A stretch of DNA of 34,178 bases from Luteitalea sp. (GTDB lineage Bacteria > Acidobacteriota > Vicinamibacteria > Vicinamibacterales > Vicinamibacteraceae), in assembly GCA_009377495.1 (NCBI GenBank), contig WHTZ01000069.1, positions 1 through 34,178 on the forward strand, given 5' to 3'. Numbering within the stretch: the first letter of the stretch is position 1; every line of letters starts with the position of its first letter. Shown here piece after piece: positions 23,052 to 31,429 of this stretch. A program made the position numbers and the translations under genes. Under the pieces are notes generated by a model. That model was not told the DNA's origin. It saw nothing but the letters and a program-made list of their open reading frames with translations, and did not search any database.

Positions 23052-23696
23052 TCAGGCGGCATCAGGACCGGACCAGTCGAACTGTATATGTTTGCTCGAA
23101 CGACCCACCCGATCCCACTTGAAGCCAAAGGCATCCGCCTTGTCGGCGGTTGATTTGCCGTACGTGGCGATCGCGCCAGGACCCACTTCAGAACCGCCGG
23201 GATTATGGACTTGCACCCGCTGGCCAGGGAGCGTTGTCGGGCCGCCGAGCGCCTCGGCACTCGAGACCAACTTGCCAGGGATCCCGGCTCGCCAGGACGC
23301 GAGGTCATCCGCAACGCTGAAGTCGATGCGAGCAAACTCGACGCCACGCACCTCGCCGATAAAGTTTGCGAAGACACCGGGCCAGCCGCCCGCGTGCCCG
23401 CCAAAGATCGTCTGGAGGGCTTCACGCTGGCGCTCGTCGGCGCGCTCATCGATGAAGATGCCCATCGTGGCCTTCGTCCCGCCTTCCCAGATGTTCCCCT
23501 CGAACGTGCCGAGCGCCATGACATTCAAGCCATCGAGGCGAACATCGCCGTACTGACCGCTCCGGATATGCCACGCGAGGATGCCTTCGCAGTTGCCGGA
23601 CGTAGGCGGCTGGGCAAAGGTGCAGGGACAGGGGATACTACAGTTGCACGTATCGAACCAATCCCCCTTGACGCTCCACCTGGGAATCGCAGTCAT
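23052..23696 (-). CDS. DUF1326-family protein, copy A
   Basis: 214 residues. DUF1326 proteins have no established function. The N-terminal Cys motif CNCSIPCPC (Cys17, 19, 23, 25) plus Cys36 suggests metal binding. It is followed by the family core GDVRLDGLNVMALGTFEGNIWEG...IFIDERADERQREALQTIFGG. The start at 23696 follows GGGAGG; longer frames upstream add unrelated sequence. It is the third gene of a minus-strand operon whose first gene (copy B) has the same Cys spacing, with a DUF2182 membrane protein between them. It ends just beyond the decayed remnant. Function inferred from context only. Confidence 0.85.
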   Translation of the reverse strand: MTAIPRWSVKGDWFDTCNCSIPCPCTFAQPPTSGNCEGILAWHIRSGQYGDVRLDGLNVMALGTFEGNIWEGGTKATMGIFIDERADERQREALQTIFGGHAGGWPGVFANFIGEVRGVEFARIDFSVADDLASWRAGIPGKLVSSAEALGGPTTLPGQRVQVHNPGGSEVGPGAIATYGKSTADKADAFGFKWDRVGRSSKHIQFDWSGPDAA

Positions 23697-23745
23697 TGTG
23701 CCTCCCTTTTCGCCGAGCGACCGCCTTGAATGAACCGTATTGTAC

Positions 23746-24537
23746 CTAACCACCGCGGATCAATACCCACGCACCCCAGGCCATGAGCAGCATCCCAGCT
23801 ACCCTTCCAAGCATGACGCCACGCGGGGCGAGCTTCTCGAGAAGCACGAAGAGCGCGATGGCCGCTACCCAGATCAGGTTCATGACGCCCGCCGCAAACA
23901 GCAGCAGCATCAGAGCCCAGCAGCAACCAACACAGTACAGCCCATGACGCACTCCCATCACGAACGCGCCTGCTGTGCCATCGCGCCATTCGCGCGCGAG
24001 AAACGCAAGTGGTGAGCGACAGTGCGTCAGGCACGCGCGCTTGAGCGGCAACCACTGGTATGCGCCGGCAACGAGGAGAATCGCACCACCGCCGATGGCT
24101 GACCGAGTCGCCATGGCCGGCGACAACAGAGCCGCGCGATGGAGGACGAGCTGTGTCACCGCGGCCACGACACTGAAGACCGTCCAGGCGGTCAGATAGC
24201 CGGACGCAAAGGCACTGCTCAGGGCGCGCGCGCCGCTGCCGCGGCGCCGATACGTGCCGACGACGAGCCAGATGATCGGGGCCGCGGACGGAAGCATCAT
24301 GGCCACCATCATCACTGCCCACATCAGGAACAGCATGACGAGCTCGGCCATGCCCCAGGCCGACATTTCGGGCATTCCCATCGCCGCGTGCATGCCCGCG
24401 TCCGCCGCTGCCGCACTCATGCTGCTCGCCATCCTCGCGAGGTAGATCCACGAGAGCAGCGTTATCGCGACCAACCCGGACAGCACAATCACGCGGTCTT
24501 GACGGATCGCGCGCTCGAAGCCCGACTGCGAACCCAT
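23746..24537 (-). CDS. DUF2182-family membrane protein, Met-rich
   Basis: 263 residues. DUF2182 members are predicted metal-binding integral membrane proteins. About six to seven hydrophobic segments are seen. The first part contains a stretch with 11 Met between residues 49 and 81 (MHAAMGMPEMSAWGM then VMLFLMWAVMMVAMM), as in copper-handling proteins. Later come Cys169 and Cys173 (ACLTHC) and Cys202, 205 and 206 (YCVGCC), likely ligands inside the membrane. The start at 24537 follows GGTGGA; a longer frame overlaps the upstream gene. It is flanked by two DUF1326 genes in one operon, 17 bp and 49 bp away. Copper is the most likely metal but this is inference. Confidence 0.87.
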   Translation of the reverse strand: MGSQSGFERAIRQDRVIVLSGLVAITLLSWIYLARMASSMSAAAADAGMHAAMGMPEMSAWGMAELVMLFLMWAVMMVAMMLPSAAPIIWLVVGTYRRRGSGARALSSAFASGYLTAWTVFSVVAAVTQLVLHRAALLSPAMATRSAIGGGAILLVAGAYQWLPLKRACLTHCRSPLAFLAREWRDGTAGAFVMGVRHGLYCVGCCWALMLLLFAAGVMNLIWVAAIALFVLLEKLAPRGVMLGRVAGMLLMAWGAWVLIRGG

Positions 24538-24554
24538 CGACGTTTCCACCGCGT

Positions 24555-25193
24555 CTACTTCTGGTTGGTCCAGTTGATCTCGGCCGCTGCGGCGTATTTG
24601 TGTGGCCACTCGAAACGCAGATCGCCGTGCGTGGCTTGCATCACGTCGGTCGTGGCAATGGTCCCGTCATCCCAGAGGAATCCACCGTTCGGATACACGA
24701 TGTGGACCGCCTTGTCTGCACCGGTGACGGGATCTTTGAGCGGCGTCAGTTGCACGTCGATCGAGCCCGGAACTTCCACGCGTGAGCGCTCGCCGGCGAG
24801 CTCGACGTGTACGGGCTTGCGAATGGGCCCTTCGAAGCGTGTCACGGTCCCCGCCAACGCTTCCCACGGCATGCCGCCCATCTTCCCGGACAGGATGGCA
24901 GCGAGCGCGTCCACCTGGCTCTGTTCTGCTTTGTCATCGACAAAGAGCACGACGTGGCCGTTGCCCTCGTGAATGGCGTTCGGGTACTTGACTATCAGGG
25001 CCACGCGCAGCCCGTTGAGCGAGACATCCCCAACCGCGCCATCCTTCACCTCCCACCCCAGGACGAACTCGCATATGCCTTCGTTGGGAAACCCACCAAA
25101 CTGGCAATTGCAGCCATGCTGACAGCTACAGGCTTCCACGTAGTCGGCTTTCATGTGATAGGCCGTCTTCGGAGTCACTTCGGCAGGGGACAT
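24555..25193 (-). CDS. DUF1326-family protein, copy B
   Basis: 212 residues. The Cys motif CSCQHGCNC (Cys22, 24, 28, 30) plus Cys41 has exactly the spacing of copy A (C-x-C-x3-C-x-C, then 19 residues from first to last Cys). The core GDVSLNGLRVALIVKYPNAIHEGNGHVVLFVDDKAEQSQVDALAAILSG is typical of DUF1326. The ending TGADKAVHIVYPNGGFLWDDGTIATTDVM carries the family signature. The ATG at 25193 follows GGAGG. It is the first gene of the operon, transcribed away from a short intergenic region with a 10-bp palindrome. Confidence 0.87.
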   Translation of the reverse strand: MSPAEVTPKTAYHMKADYVEACSCQHGCNCQFGGFPNEGICEFVLGWEVKDGAVGDVSLNGLRVALIVKYPNAIHEGNGHVVLFVDDKAEQSQVDALAAILSGKMGGMPWEALAGTVTRFEGPIRKPVHVELAGERSRVEVPGSIDVQLTPLKDPVTGADKAVHIVYPNGGFLWDDGTIATTDVMQATHGDLRFEWPHKYAAAAEINWTNQK

Positions 25194-25425
25194 CACGAAC
25201 CTCCATCCGAGGAAAGGAAGCGTCAAGAGCCGTTTCCATCTAGACTAGTTCACTTGGTACAAATTTGTCATGTGCTCTCCCCAGTCACGGCCCCGGTTCT
25301 CAGCCCCGAGCAAGCTCCTACCTGTATAGGTGGTGACAACGCGTAGCCCGTCCCTCTATGTTCGACGGCGCGTGGAAGACGTGCGCCATAGCGGCGGAAC
25401 GTCGATAAATAACAGGAGAACAACC
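25194..25425. promoter_or_regulatory. Divergent intergenic region with palindrome
   Basis: 232 bp between the DUF1326 operon (leftward) and a small Cys-peptide gene (rightward). ACAAATTTGT (25259-25268) is a 10-bp palindrome and CTAG-A-CTAG (25240-25248) is another small one, about 50-65 bp from the DUF1326 start. Both lie where a repressor or activator of the operon could bind. No confident promoter boxes seen. Confidence 0.45.
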
Positions 25426-25650
25426 ATGCAGGGACGATCTCGATCAGTCGTGATCATCATGGCAACAATCACGACAACTGCAGTCGCTGCCGCCACGATT
25501 CCGAGCGCCAGTGCACCGGCGCGACACTGTGACGCCCACGACTATTCGACCCCTGCGCCTGCGCCGCGACCACGATGTCAGGTTGATACCCTGACGGCTT
25601 GCTGCCAACCGGTTTCCCGCCATGAATCATTCCCTGGATCTCCGGTCTGA
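25426..25650 (+). CDS. Small exported Cys-containing peptide
   Basis: 74 residues, no family recognised. The N-terminus (MQGRSRSVVIIMATITTTAVAAATIPSASA) looks like a signal peptide, followed by a short Pro/Ala-rich tail with four Cys (RHC, PRC, TACC). The ATG follows GGAGAACAACC at acceptable spacing. It is divergent from the Cys-rich DUF1326 operon. Its 3' end overlaps by 24 bp the decayed tail of the aldo/keto reductase on the other strand, so its end may not be original. Confidence 0.5.
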   Translation: MQGRSRSVVIIMATITTTAVAAATIPSASAPARHCDAHDYSTPAPAPRPRCQVDTLTACCQPVSRHESFPGSPV

Positions 25651-26058
25651 AGAAGGTATACGGAAACTGGCCGTCCGGGCGGCTTGCACGCTCCAGTCGT
25701 GATGCAGGCGGCGCAGCGAGCCCTCGAGCGCGCGGATCAGGTTCTTGCGGCCGTTGCCGCCAGCGTTGGGGTTGCCGGGCTCGGCGTTGTAACTGAACTT
25801 TGTCACGAGCACGATCCCATCGCGCACACCGCGGTCCGCGATGAAACGTCCCAGCCAGGCTTCGCTCGTGCCATTCGTGTAAAGGTCGGCCGTATCCACG
25901 ACGTTGCCACCCGCGTCCAGATACGTATCGAACAACTTCCAGCCGGCCGCCTCATCGGCTCCCCAGCCCCACTCTGTTCCGAATGTCATCGTGCGCAGCG
26001 CGAGGCGGCTGACCCGAAGGCCCGAGCTCCCGAGTGTGTAGTATCGATCGATGCTCAT
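25627..26058 (-). pseudogene. Truncated aldo/keto reductase
   Basis: 143 residues read. Residues 1-121 are the N-terminal part of an NADPH-dependent aldo/keto reductase, with Asp55, Tyr60 and Lys87 of the catalytic tetrad (DTADLYTNG and VLVTKF). Family members have about 320 residues; here the frame leaves the family after SLRRLHHD and ends in an unrelated tail, so the rest of the barrel, including the cofactor-binding end, is lost. Arg22 replaces the Gly usually found in the LALGTMTFG strand. The gene is probably dead. It is 59 bp downstream of a WYL regulator on the same strand. Confidence 0.8.
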
Positions 26059-26117
26059 GTTGATATGCCCAGGTGCTCAAAACCCAGCGCCGCATATTCT
26101 CCCCAACTTATGGTGTC

Positions 26118-27122
26118 TTATTCAACAATCGTTGAACCGGCCGTGCCCCAAGATCGTCGCCGACCTCGACGATTCGAAAGACGCTCGAAGCTCCTCGTCA
26201 CCTCGGCCGCGACACGGTTGCGCAGACTGGCCGGTTCGACGACCTCCACCCGCGTCCCGAGACCCAAGACGACGAAGCAGGCGTCTGATTCGTTGTCGAA
26301 GTCCACAGACAGTGTGACCCAACCGTCAACGTCCGGGTGATCATCCGACTGGACCGGAAGCACGCGGTACCACATCCTCACAGAATCTGCCGCGCTCGGC
26401 TCGAGGCGCAGTGTCGTCACATATCGCCGCCTGTTCTGGAACTCCTCGGTGGATGACCTCCAGTACGCGGCAAGATCGAAATCAGGCGGGCGTTCGAACG
26501 TCGTGTCGATCAGGGTGGCCTGCTCGATCCGCGACACGCGGTACGTGCGGAACCCGTTGGCCGTGTTGGCCACGAGATACCAGGTCGTCCCCTTCGCGAC
26601 CAGTCCGAGCGGGGCAATCGTGCGTTCCGTGTGCACGCCGCCGAGCTTGCCGTAGCGAATCGTCAACATCCGGTCGCGCGAGACGGCGTCCTGCACGACG
26701 GCGAGCGCCGAAAGGTTCTCCGTCGTGCCGCGCCAACCGGTCGTGTCCACGTAGAGCCGCTGCCGGATGGAGGTCGCCTGCTCACGCAGCGAGACCGGGA
26801 GCGCGGCCACTAGCTTGGTGACCGCACGCTCGGCGGACGCGGCGAGTCGTGGGTCGCCGATGACCCGCGGTTGCGCCATGAGGAACGCACGGAGCTCGGC
26901 CTCGTCCAAGCCGGGCACGCGCGTGCACCACGTCTCGTCGAGTTGCCAGCCGCCTTGTGCGCCGCGCATGGCGAAGACCGGCACGCCGGCCGCGCTCAGC
27001 GCCTCCATATCACGGTGCACCGTGCGCCTGGACACTTCCAGCCGCTCGGCGAGCTCCCGGCTTGCCAGCTTGCCATAGGCCTGCAGAAGGAGGAGCGAGG
27101 CGAGGAGGCGCTCCGCTTTCAT
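26118..27122 (-). CDS. WYL-domain transcriptional regulator
   Basis: 334 residues. An N-terminal HTH of the DeoR/HTH_11 type (residues 1-55, LASRELAERLEVSRRTVHRDMEALSAAGVPV) is followed by a WYL domain (about 125-215, with GLVAKGTTWYLVANTANGFRTYRVSRI). The C-terminal part is the usual WYL C-terminal extension. Such regulators sense nucleic acid or small ligands. The ATG at 27122 is preceded 25 bp upstream by a palindromic operator. It probably once controlled the adjacent aldo/keto reductase, which is now broken. A longer frame from 27164 covers the operator and is not used. Confidence 0.9.
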   Translation of the reverse strand: MKAERLLASLLLLQAYGKLASRELAERLEVSRRTVHRDMEALSAAGVPVFAMRGAQGGWQLDETWCTRVPGLDEAELRAFLMAQPRVIGDPRLAASAERAVTKLVAALPVSLREQATSIRQRLYVDTTGWRGTTENLSALAVVQDAVSRDRMLTIRYGKLGGVHTERTIAPLGLVAKGTTWYLVANTANGFRTYRVSRIEQATLIDTTFERPPDFDLAAYWRSSTEEFQNRRRYVTTLRLEPSAADSVRMWYRVLPVQSDDHPDVDGWVTLSVDFDNESDACFVVLGLGTRVEVVEPASLRNRVAAEVTRSFERLSNRRGRRRSWGTAGSTIVE

Positions 27123-27146
27123 AACGACGAAGGATGCCGCGAGAAT

Positions 27147-27165
27147 TATGACAGCTACTGTCATA
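27147..27165 (-). promoter_or_regulatory. Operator-like palindrome upstream of the WYL regulator
   Basis: TATGACAG-CTA-CTGTCATA: perfect 8-bp arms with a 3-bp spacer, 25 bp upstream of the regulator's start codon. The size and place fit a dimeric HTH regulator binding its own promoter. Confidence 0.65.
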
Positions 27166-27240
27166 TATCGACGTCCACGATTGTGATCTCACGGACCGGA
27201 GCTGATGCGCCGAGCGCACCAATCCACGACAGTATTCCGG

Positions 27241-27258
27241 CGCCCGTTACATCGGGCG
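27241..27258. repeat. Small inverted repeat in the permease leader
   Basis: CGCCCG-TTACAT-CGGGCG, 6-bp arms, about 38 bp upstream of the ADOP 1 start. It may be an RNA hairpin or an operator; short enough to be chance. Confidence 0.35.
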
Positions 27259-27295
27259 TGCTAAGGTCCCGTCACTCCTTCTATCTTGGCCGACC

Positions 27296-29719
27296 ATGAG
27301 CACGCTCTGGCCCGACCTCAGGCAGGCGGTGCGGACGCTGGCGCGACATCGGCTCTCTTCACTTGCGGCCGTTCTCGCGATCTGTCTTGGCATCGGTCCC
27401 ACCACCGCCATCTTCAGCGTTGTGTACGCCACGCTGCTCGCGCCACTCCCGTATGCGCAGCCAGAGCAGCTCGTCATGGTGTGGTCCCAAGCCCGCGGCA
27501 GTCGCAACGTGGTGTCTGGTGGTGACTACCTCGAGTGGAAGGAGCGCGCCACGGCGTTCCAGTACCTGGAAGCCTTCGAGTATCGCGGATTCAACCTCTC
27601 GACTCCACAGGAACCCGAACGGATTCCGGTACGACTCGTGTCACCCAACGGCTACCGTCTGCACGGCGAGCCGGTGTGGTTGGGACGTGACTTCCTGCCA
27701 GACGAGGATCAACCCGGCAGGAACCATGTCGCGATTCTCAGTCATAGCCTCTGGTCCCGCCGCTTCGGCGCTGACCGCAGCATCATCGGGCGCGACATTC
27801 GGCTGGATTCACAACCTTACACGGTTGTTGGCGTCCTCCCGCCGGGGTTATGGGACCGGTTGGGCGCGGACGTGTGGCTGCCGCTGACGTTCACGGCCGC
27901 TCAACGCAATCATGAGTCGCGTTCGATCCTCGTCATGGGACGGCTGAAGTCTGGGGTAACGCTGCAACAGGCGCAAGAAGAGATGACCATCATCACGGCG
28001 GACATGGCGCGACGCTATCCGAAGTCCAATGCCGGATGGACCGCGAGCGTCGAGCCGCTGCAGAACAACTTCTTGCCGCCGAGCACCGTCGCGAACCTGT
28101 GGCTGCTGCTCGCAGCGGTCAGCTTCGTGGTGCTGATCGCCTCCGTCAACGTGGCGAGTCTGCTACTGGCCCGTGGAAACTCGCGAGCGGGCGACGTGGC
28201 GGTGCGCGCCGCGCTCGGCGCAACCAGCGGGCAGTTGTTTCGCCAGGCGCTCACGGAGAGTCTGATGTTGGCTGCCGCGGCCGGAGCGCTGGGAGTGCTC
28301 TCGAGCGTGTGGATTCTGCGAGGACTGCTCGCCCTCTTGCCGCCGTTTACGCTGCCGGCCGAATCCGATCCTCAAGTAAACCTTCCCGTTCTGCTATTCG
28401 CACTGGCGACGACAGTTGTCTCTGGCCTGGTGTTCGGCTCCGTGCCCGCCTGGTACGCCACGCGCATCGACTTGAACACGACGCTGCGACGGGGCGGACG
28501 CACGGCGATCCCAGGCGGTCGCCGCGGTCTTCGCGCGTTGGTGGTGGCGGAGTTGGCGCTCGCGGCCAGCCTTCTCGGCGGCGCTGGTCTCGCGATTCAC
28601 AGCTTCTGGAATCGCACCCAGGTTGATCTGGGCCTGACGAGCGATCGGGTGCTCGCCTTCGATGTACCTGTTCCACAGGGGCGCCTCGAAAGCACCGCTG
28701 AAATCAATGGGTTTTATCGTGAGCTGCTCGAGCGGCTGCAATCCATTCGCGGCATCTCGCACGCCGCGATCACCTCGAGCCTGCCCCTGTTCGGTGGTTT
28801 CCAAACCGAGTTCAGCGTGGTCGGCCGGCCGGTCGAGGAAGCGGCCTCGCGCTCGAGCGTGGGCCTCCGGATGATCACGCCCGGCTACTTCGACACGTTC
28901 GGGGTCCGTGTGGCCAGTGGCCGCGCCTTCACTGCCCGCGATGACGCGGGCAGCCTGCGCGTGGCCATGGTGAACGAGCGCTTCGCGGGGCGCTTTCTCG
29001 AGGGGCTGGATCCCGTGCGCCAGCGACTGCTGCTCCGCGAGCGGATCCCCGGCACGATGAATCTCGGACGCATGCTCGAGTGGCAGATCGTTGGCGTTTA
29101 CCGTAACGTCAGCAACGGTCAGCAGCTCGGCGACCCGGAGCAGCCAGAGATTTACGTCCCCTTCTCACAGAGCCCGTGGCCTCAGGTGTTTGGCGCGGTT
29201 CGTACAACGGGAGAGCCGGCCAACGCGACACATGCGATCAGGGCGGTCGTACGGTCGCTCGATGCCGGTCTTCCGCTCTCGAACGTCACAACAATGGGAC
29301 AACTCGTCAGCGACCGGCTCGCGCCAGAGCGCCTGCACATGGCGCTCTTGGGCGGACTCGCGGGCGTGGCGCTGCTGCTCGCAGCGGTCGGCATCTACGG
29401 TGTCATGGCGTTTCTGGTCGCAGAGAGAACCTCAGAAATCGGTTTGCGGATGGCGCTCGGGGCGGGGCGTATCCGAGTACTCGCGCAGATCCTACGAGAA
29501 GGTCTCACGCTCGCTACCGGCGGTCTCGCCGTGGGACTCCTCGGCGCGTACGTCGTAGGGTTGGCCATGCGGAGCACGCTGTACGGCACCGGCATCCTGA
29601 ACATGCGCGTCGCGATTGCCCTGTGCGCCGTCCTCCTCGCGACCGCCCTTGCGGCGTGCTACCTGCCGGCCCGTCGAGCAAGCGCCGTCGATCCGATGTC
29701 CGCGCTGCGGCAGTCATGA
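27296..29719 (+). CDS. ADOP-type MacB/FtsX-family permease 1
   Basis: 807 residues, the length of acidobacterial duplicated orphan permeases. It contains an N-terminal membrane helix (about 18-42), a MacB periplasmic core domain (about 45-250), a four-helix FtsX-type block (about 265-410, LLLAAVSFVVLIASVNVASLLLARG and following), a second periplasmic domain (about 430-660) and a final FtsX helix block (about 680-800, ending AACYLPARRASAVDPMSALRQS). The terminal P-A-R-R-A-S-x-V-D-P motif is typical. No ATPase gene is adjacent. It lacks the N-terminal regulator-interacting extension found in its neighbour at 31789. No clear ribosome binding site. Probably a transport or surface-complex protein; substrate unknown. 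Confidence 0.9.
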   Translation: MSTLWPDLRQAVRTLARHRLSSLAAVLAICLGIGPTTAIFSVVYATLLAPLPYAQPEQLVMVWSQARGSRNVVSGGDYLEWKERATAFQYLEAFEYRGFNLSTPQEPERIPVRLVSPNGYRLHGEPVWLGRDFLPDEDQPGRNHVAILSHSLWSRRFGADRSIIGRDIRLDSQPYTVVGVLPPGLWDRLGADVWLPLTFTAAQRNHESRSILVMGRLKSGVTLQQAQEEMTIITADMARRYPKSNAGWTASVEPLQNNFLPPSTVANLWLLLAAVSFVVLIASVNVASLLLARGNSRAGDVAVRAALGATSGQLFRQALTESLMLAAAAGALGVLSSVWILRGLLALLPPFTLPAESDPQVNLPVLLFALATTVVSGLVFGSVPAWYATRIDLNTTLRRGGRTAIPGGRRGLRALVVAELALAASLLGGAGLAIHSFWNRTQVDLGLTSDRVLAFDVPVPQGRLESTAEINGFYRELLERLQSIRGISHAAITSSLPLFGGFQTEFSVVGRPVEEAASRSSVGLRMITPGYFDTFGVRVASGRAFTARDDAGSLRVAMVNERFAGRFLEGLDPVRQRLLLRERIPGTMNLGRMLEWQIVGVYRNVSNGQQLGDPEQPEIYVPFSQSPWPQVFGAVRTTGEPANATHAIRAVVRSLDAGLPLSNVTTMGQLVSDRLAPERLHMALLGGLAGVALLLAAVGIYGVMAFLVAERTSEIGLRMALGAGRIRVLAQILREGLTLATGGLAVGLLGAYVVGLAMRSTLYGTGILNMRVAIALCAVLLATALAACYLPARRASAVDPMSALRQS

Positions 29720-30058
29720 TTAGCCTCGAGCGATAACTCCGGTGCCAATTTCCGGGGAGTCGGAACCACAGTAGCGCGGGGCCTTTAGGCCTCGCGAACT
29801 CGTGCCGGCACGAGTTCCTCCAGGGTGACGCCGTACGGCGGGGCCACTTCCCGCACATTGGTGCCGAAATAATGCTTGACACGATTCTCGAACTGCGCGC
29901 GGTTTTGTGCGGCAGCGCGTGAGAATGACCTTCTGGATGCCACTGCCTGACCGACAGGCGGCCATCGTCGGGCAGGTCGACGAAAACGGTGGATTGAGTA
30001 ATGCTCGCGCGCTACAGGCGCGCCCAGCGCCTTGAAAATCGCGTCCGTATAATGGGCT
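29720..30058. other. Gap with a decayed minus-strand fragment
   Basis: 339 bp. On the minus strand, roughly 29787-29920, one frame reads QFENRVKHYFGTNVREVAPP then YGVTLEELVPARVREA and a stop, protein-like in composition. Upstream, a different frame (VDLPDDGRLSVRQWHPEG) continues, suggesting a frameshifted remnant of a small gene. A GGCCTTTAGGCC inverted repeat follows its stop. No intact start or ribosome binding site is seen. Confidence 0.35.
30048..30053 (+). promoter_or_regulatory. Consensus -10 box next to a start codon
   Basis: A perfect TATAAT ends 5 bases before the ATG of the HNH endonuclease gene (30059). Transcription from it would begin at or within a few bases of the ATG, giving a leaderless mRNA. 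A -35 at normal spacing is not evident. Confidence 0.5.
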
Positions 30059-31249
30059 ATGATGACGCCACTTCCTTCGTTCGATCACGTCTCCGATCAG
30101 GATCTCCTCCGCGAGGTCACCCACCTTGCAGCCTGTGAACGTGAGGCCACCTCGCGCCTCATCGCCTGCCTCGCCGAGGTCGATGCCCGGCGCCTCTATC
30201 TCGGCGAAGGCTGCGCCTCACTCTTTACGTACTGTGTTCATGTCCTCCGTCTGTCGGAGCATGCGGCGTACGACCGGATCGAAGTTGCCCGCGCCGCGCG
30301 CCGCTTTCCCGTCATCTTGGCGCAGCTCGCGGCGGGCGCGGTCACGCTGACCACGATTCGGCTGCTCGCACCGCACTTGACTCCCGAGAATCACCCGGTG
30401 CTGTTGGCCGAGGCGCGGCACCGCAGTCGCCGTGAGGTCGAACAAATCGTGGCCCGGTTGCACCCGCAGCCCGATGTGCTCAGCGTCGTGCGGAAACTGC
30501 CGACGCCGCCGCGACCCGACTTGGCAGCCGCCACGGCGGGGCAGGTCAGTCAAGGGCCCACAACAGACCAAAGTGAGACACGGCGGGACACCGTGACGTC
30601 TACGGGCAGGTCCGTCCCGCCGGCGCCTGCGCCGACGCGTCCCTCGGTGGTCGCGCCGCTGGCTCCCGCGCGTTACAAGGTGTCGTTCACCATCAGCGCC
30701 GACACCTACGCGAAGCTGCAGGAGGGCCAAGCACTCCTTCGACATCTGATCCCGGACGGCGATCCCGCGGCCATCTTCGACCGCGCCTTGACGCTGCTCG
30801 TGGCCGACTGCGCCCGGACGAAACACGCGGCCACGGACCGGCCCAAGCCAGGGCGGGGGACAAGGCTGGGATCGCGGCACATCCCCGCGGCGGTGAGGCG
30901 AACCGTCTGGGACCGCGACGGTGGGCAGTGCGCGTTCGTCAGCGCCGGGGGAAGGCGGTGTGCGGAACGCGGGTTCCTCGAATTCCATCACCGCACGCCA
31001 TATGCGAAGGGCGGCGACGCGACGGTCGAAAATCTGGAGCTTCGTTGCAGACGCCACAACGGCTACGAAGCGGAGCGCGATTTGGGGTCCTGGCCGGCCA
31101 CGCGCGTCCGGGAAACGGGGCCGGTCTTCGGCACGCCGCGCACAACTCGTTTTGAAACGAGTCTGGCACACGACTTGCGCCAATCCGTCGGTGCGCGCTC
31201 GTCTGGTGTGGTGCACACCAGGCGTTCGACTACCCGCGCCTCACCGTAA
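30059..31249 (+). CDS. DUF222-like HNH endonuclease
   Basis: 396 residues. An N-terminal helical domain (about 1-140, resembling DUF222/13E12-like proteins) precedes a low-complexity linker and a C-terminal HNH domain (about 280-335) with the motif W-D-R-D-G-G-Q-C-A-F, then C-A-E-R-G-F-L-E-F-H-H and N-L-E-L-R-C-R-R-H-N-G. The two His in FHH and the Asn/His of RRHN are the catalytic set, and the Cys pairs (C and C-x-x-x-C-x-x-H) likely hold zinc. Such genes are multi-copy in many Acidobacteriota. A TATAAT box sits 5 bp before the ATG; there is no ribosome binding site. Confidence 0.86.
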   Translation: MMTPLPSFDHVSDQDLLREVTHLAACEREATSRLIACLAEVDARRLYLGEGCASLFTYCVHVLRLSEHAAYDRIEVARAARRFPVILAQLAAGAVTLTTIRLLAPHLTPENHPVLLAEARHRSRREVEQIVARLHPQPDVLSVVRKLPTPPRPDLAAATAGQVSQGPTTDQSETRRDTVTSTGRSVPPAPAPTRPSVVAPLAPARYKVSFTISADTYAKLQEGQALLRHLIPDGDPAAIFDRALTLLVADCARTKHAATDRPKPGRGTRLGSRHIPAAVRRTVWDRDGGQCAFVSAGGRRCAERGFLEFHHRTPYAKGGDATVENLELRCRRHNGYEAERDLGSWPATRVRETGPVFGTPRTTRFETSLAHDLRQSVGARSSGVVHTRRSTTRASP

Positions 31250-31373
31250 TCGGCACAGGCTGCCTCGACATCTGTCCCGGCGTCTTGCGACGCGCCTCAC
31301 TCCGCTCCGCCAGTGAGCCGACCGATCTACAAGACTTCCTTCTTGAAGATCTCGGTAGTAATCAAGGTCATGC

Positions 31374-31388
31374 GTTAGCATCACTAAC
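31374..31388. promoter_or_regulatory. Operator-like inverted repeat upstream of padR
   Basis: GTTAG-CATCA-CTAAC, perfect 5-bp arms with a 5-bp spacer, 41 bp upstream of the PadR start. A TTGCAC (31390-31395) and TAGGGT (31414-31419) with 18-bp spacer could be the promoter. PadR proteins often bind inverted repeats of this size in their own promoter. Plausible, not proven. Confidence 0.45.
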
Positions 31389-31429
31389 CTTGCACAGGTA
31401 GAATATCTTGTGGTAGGGTCGAGCGTGAC

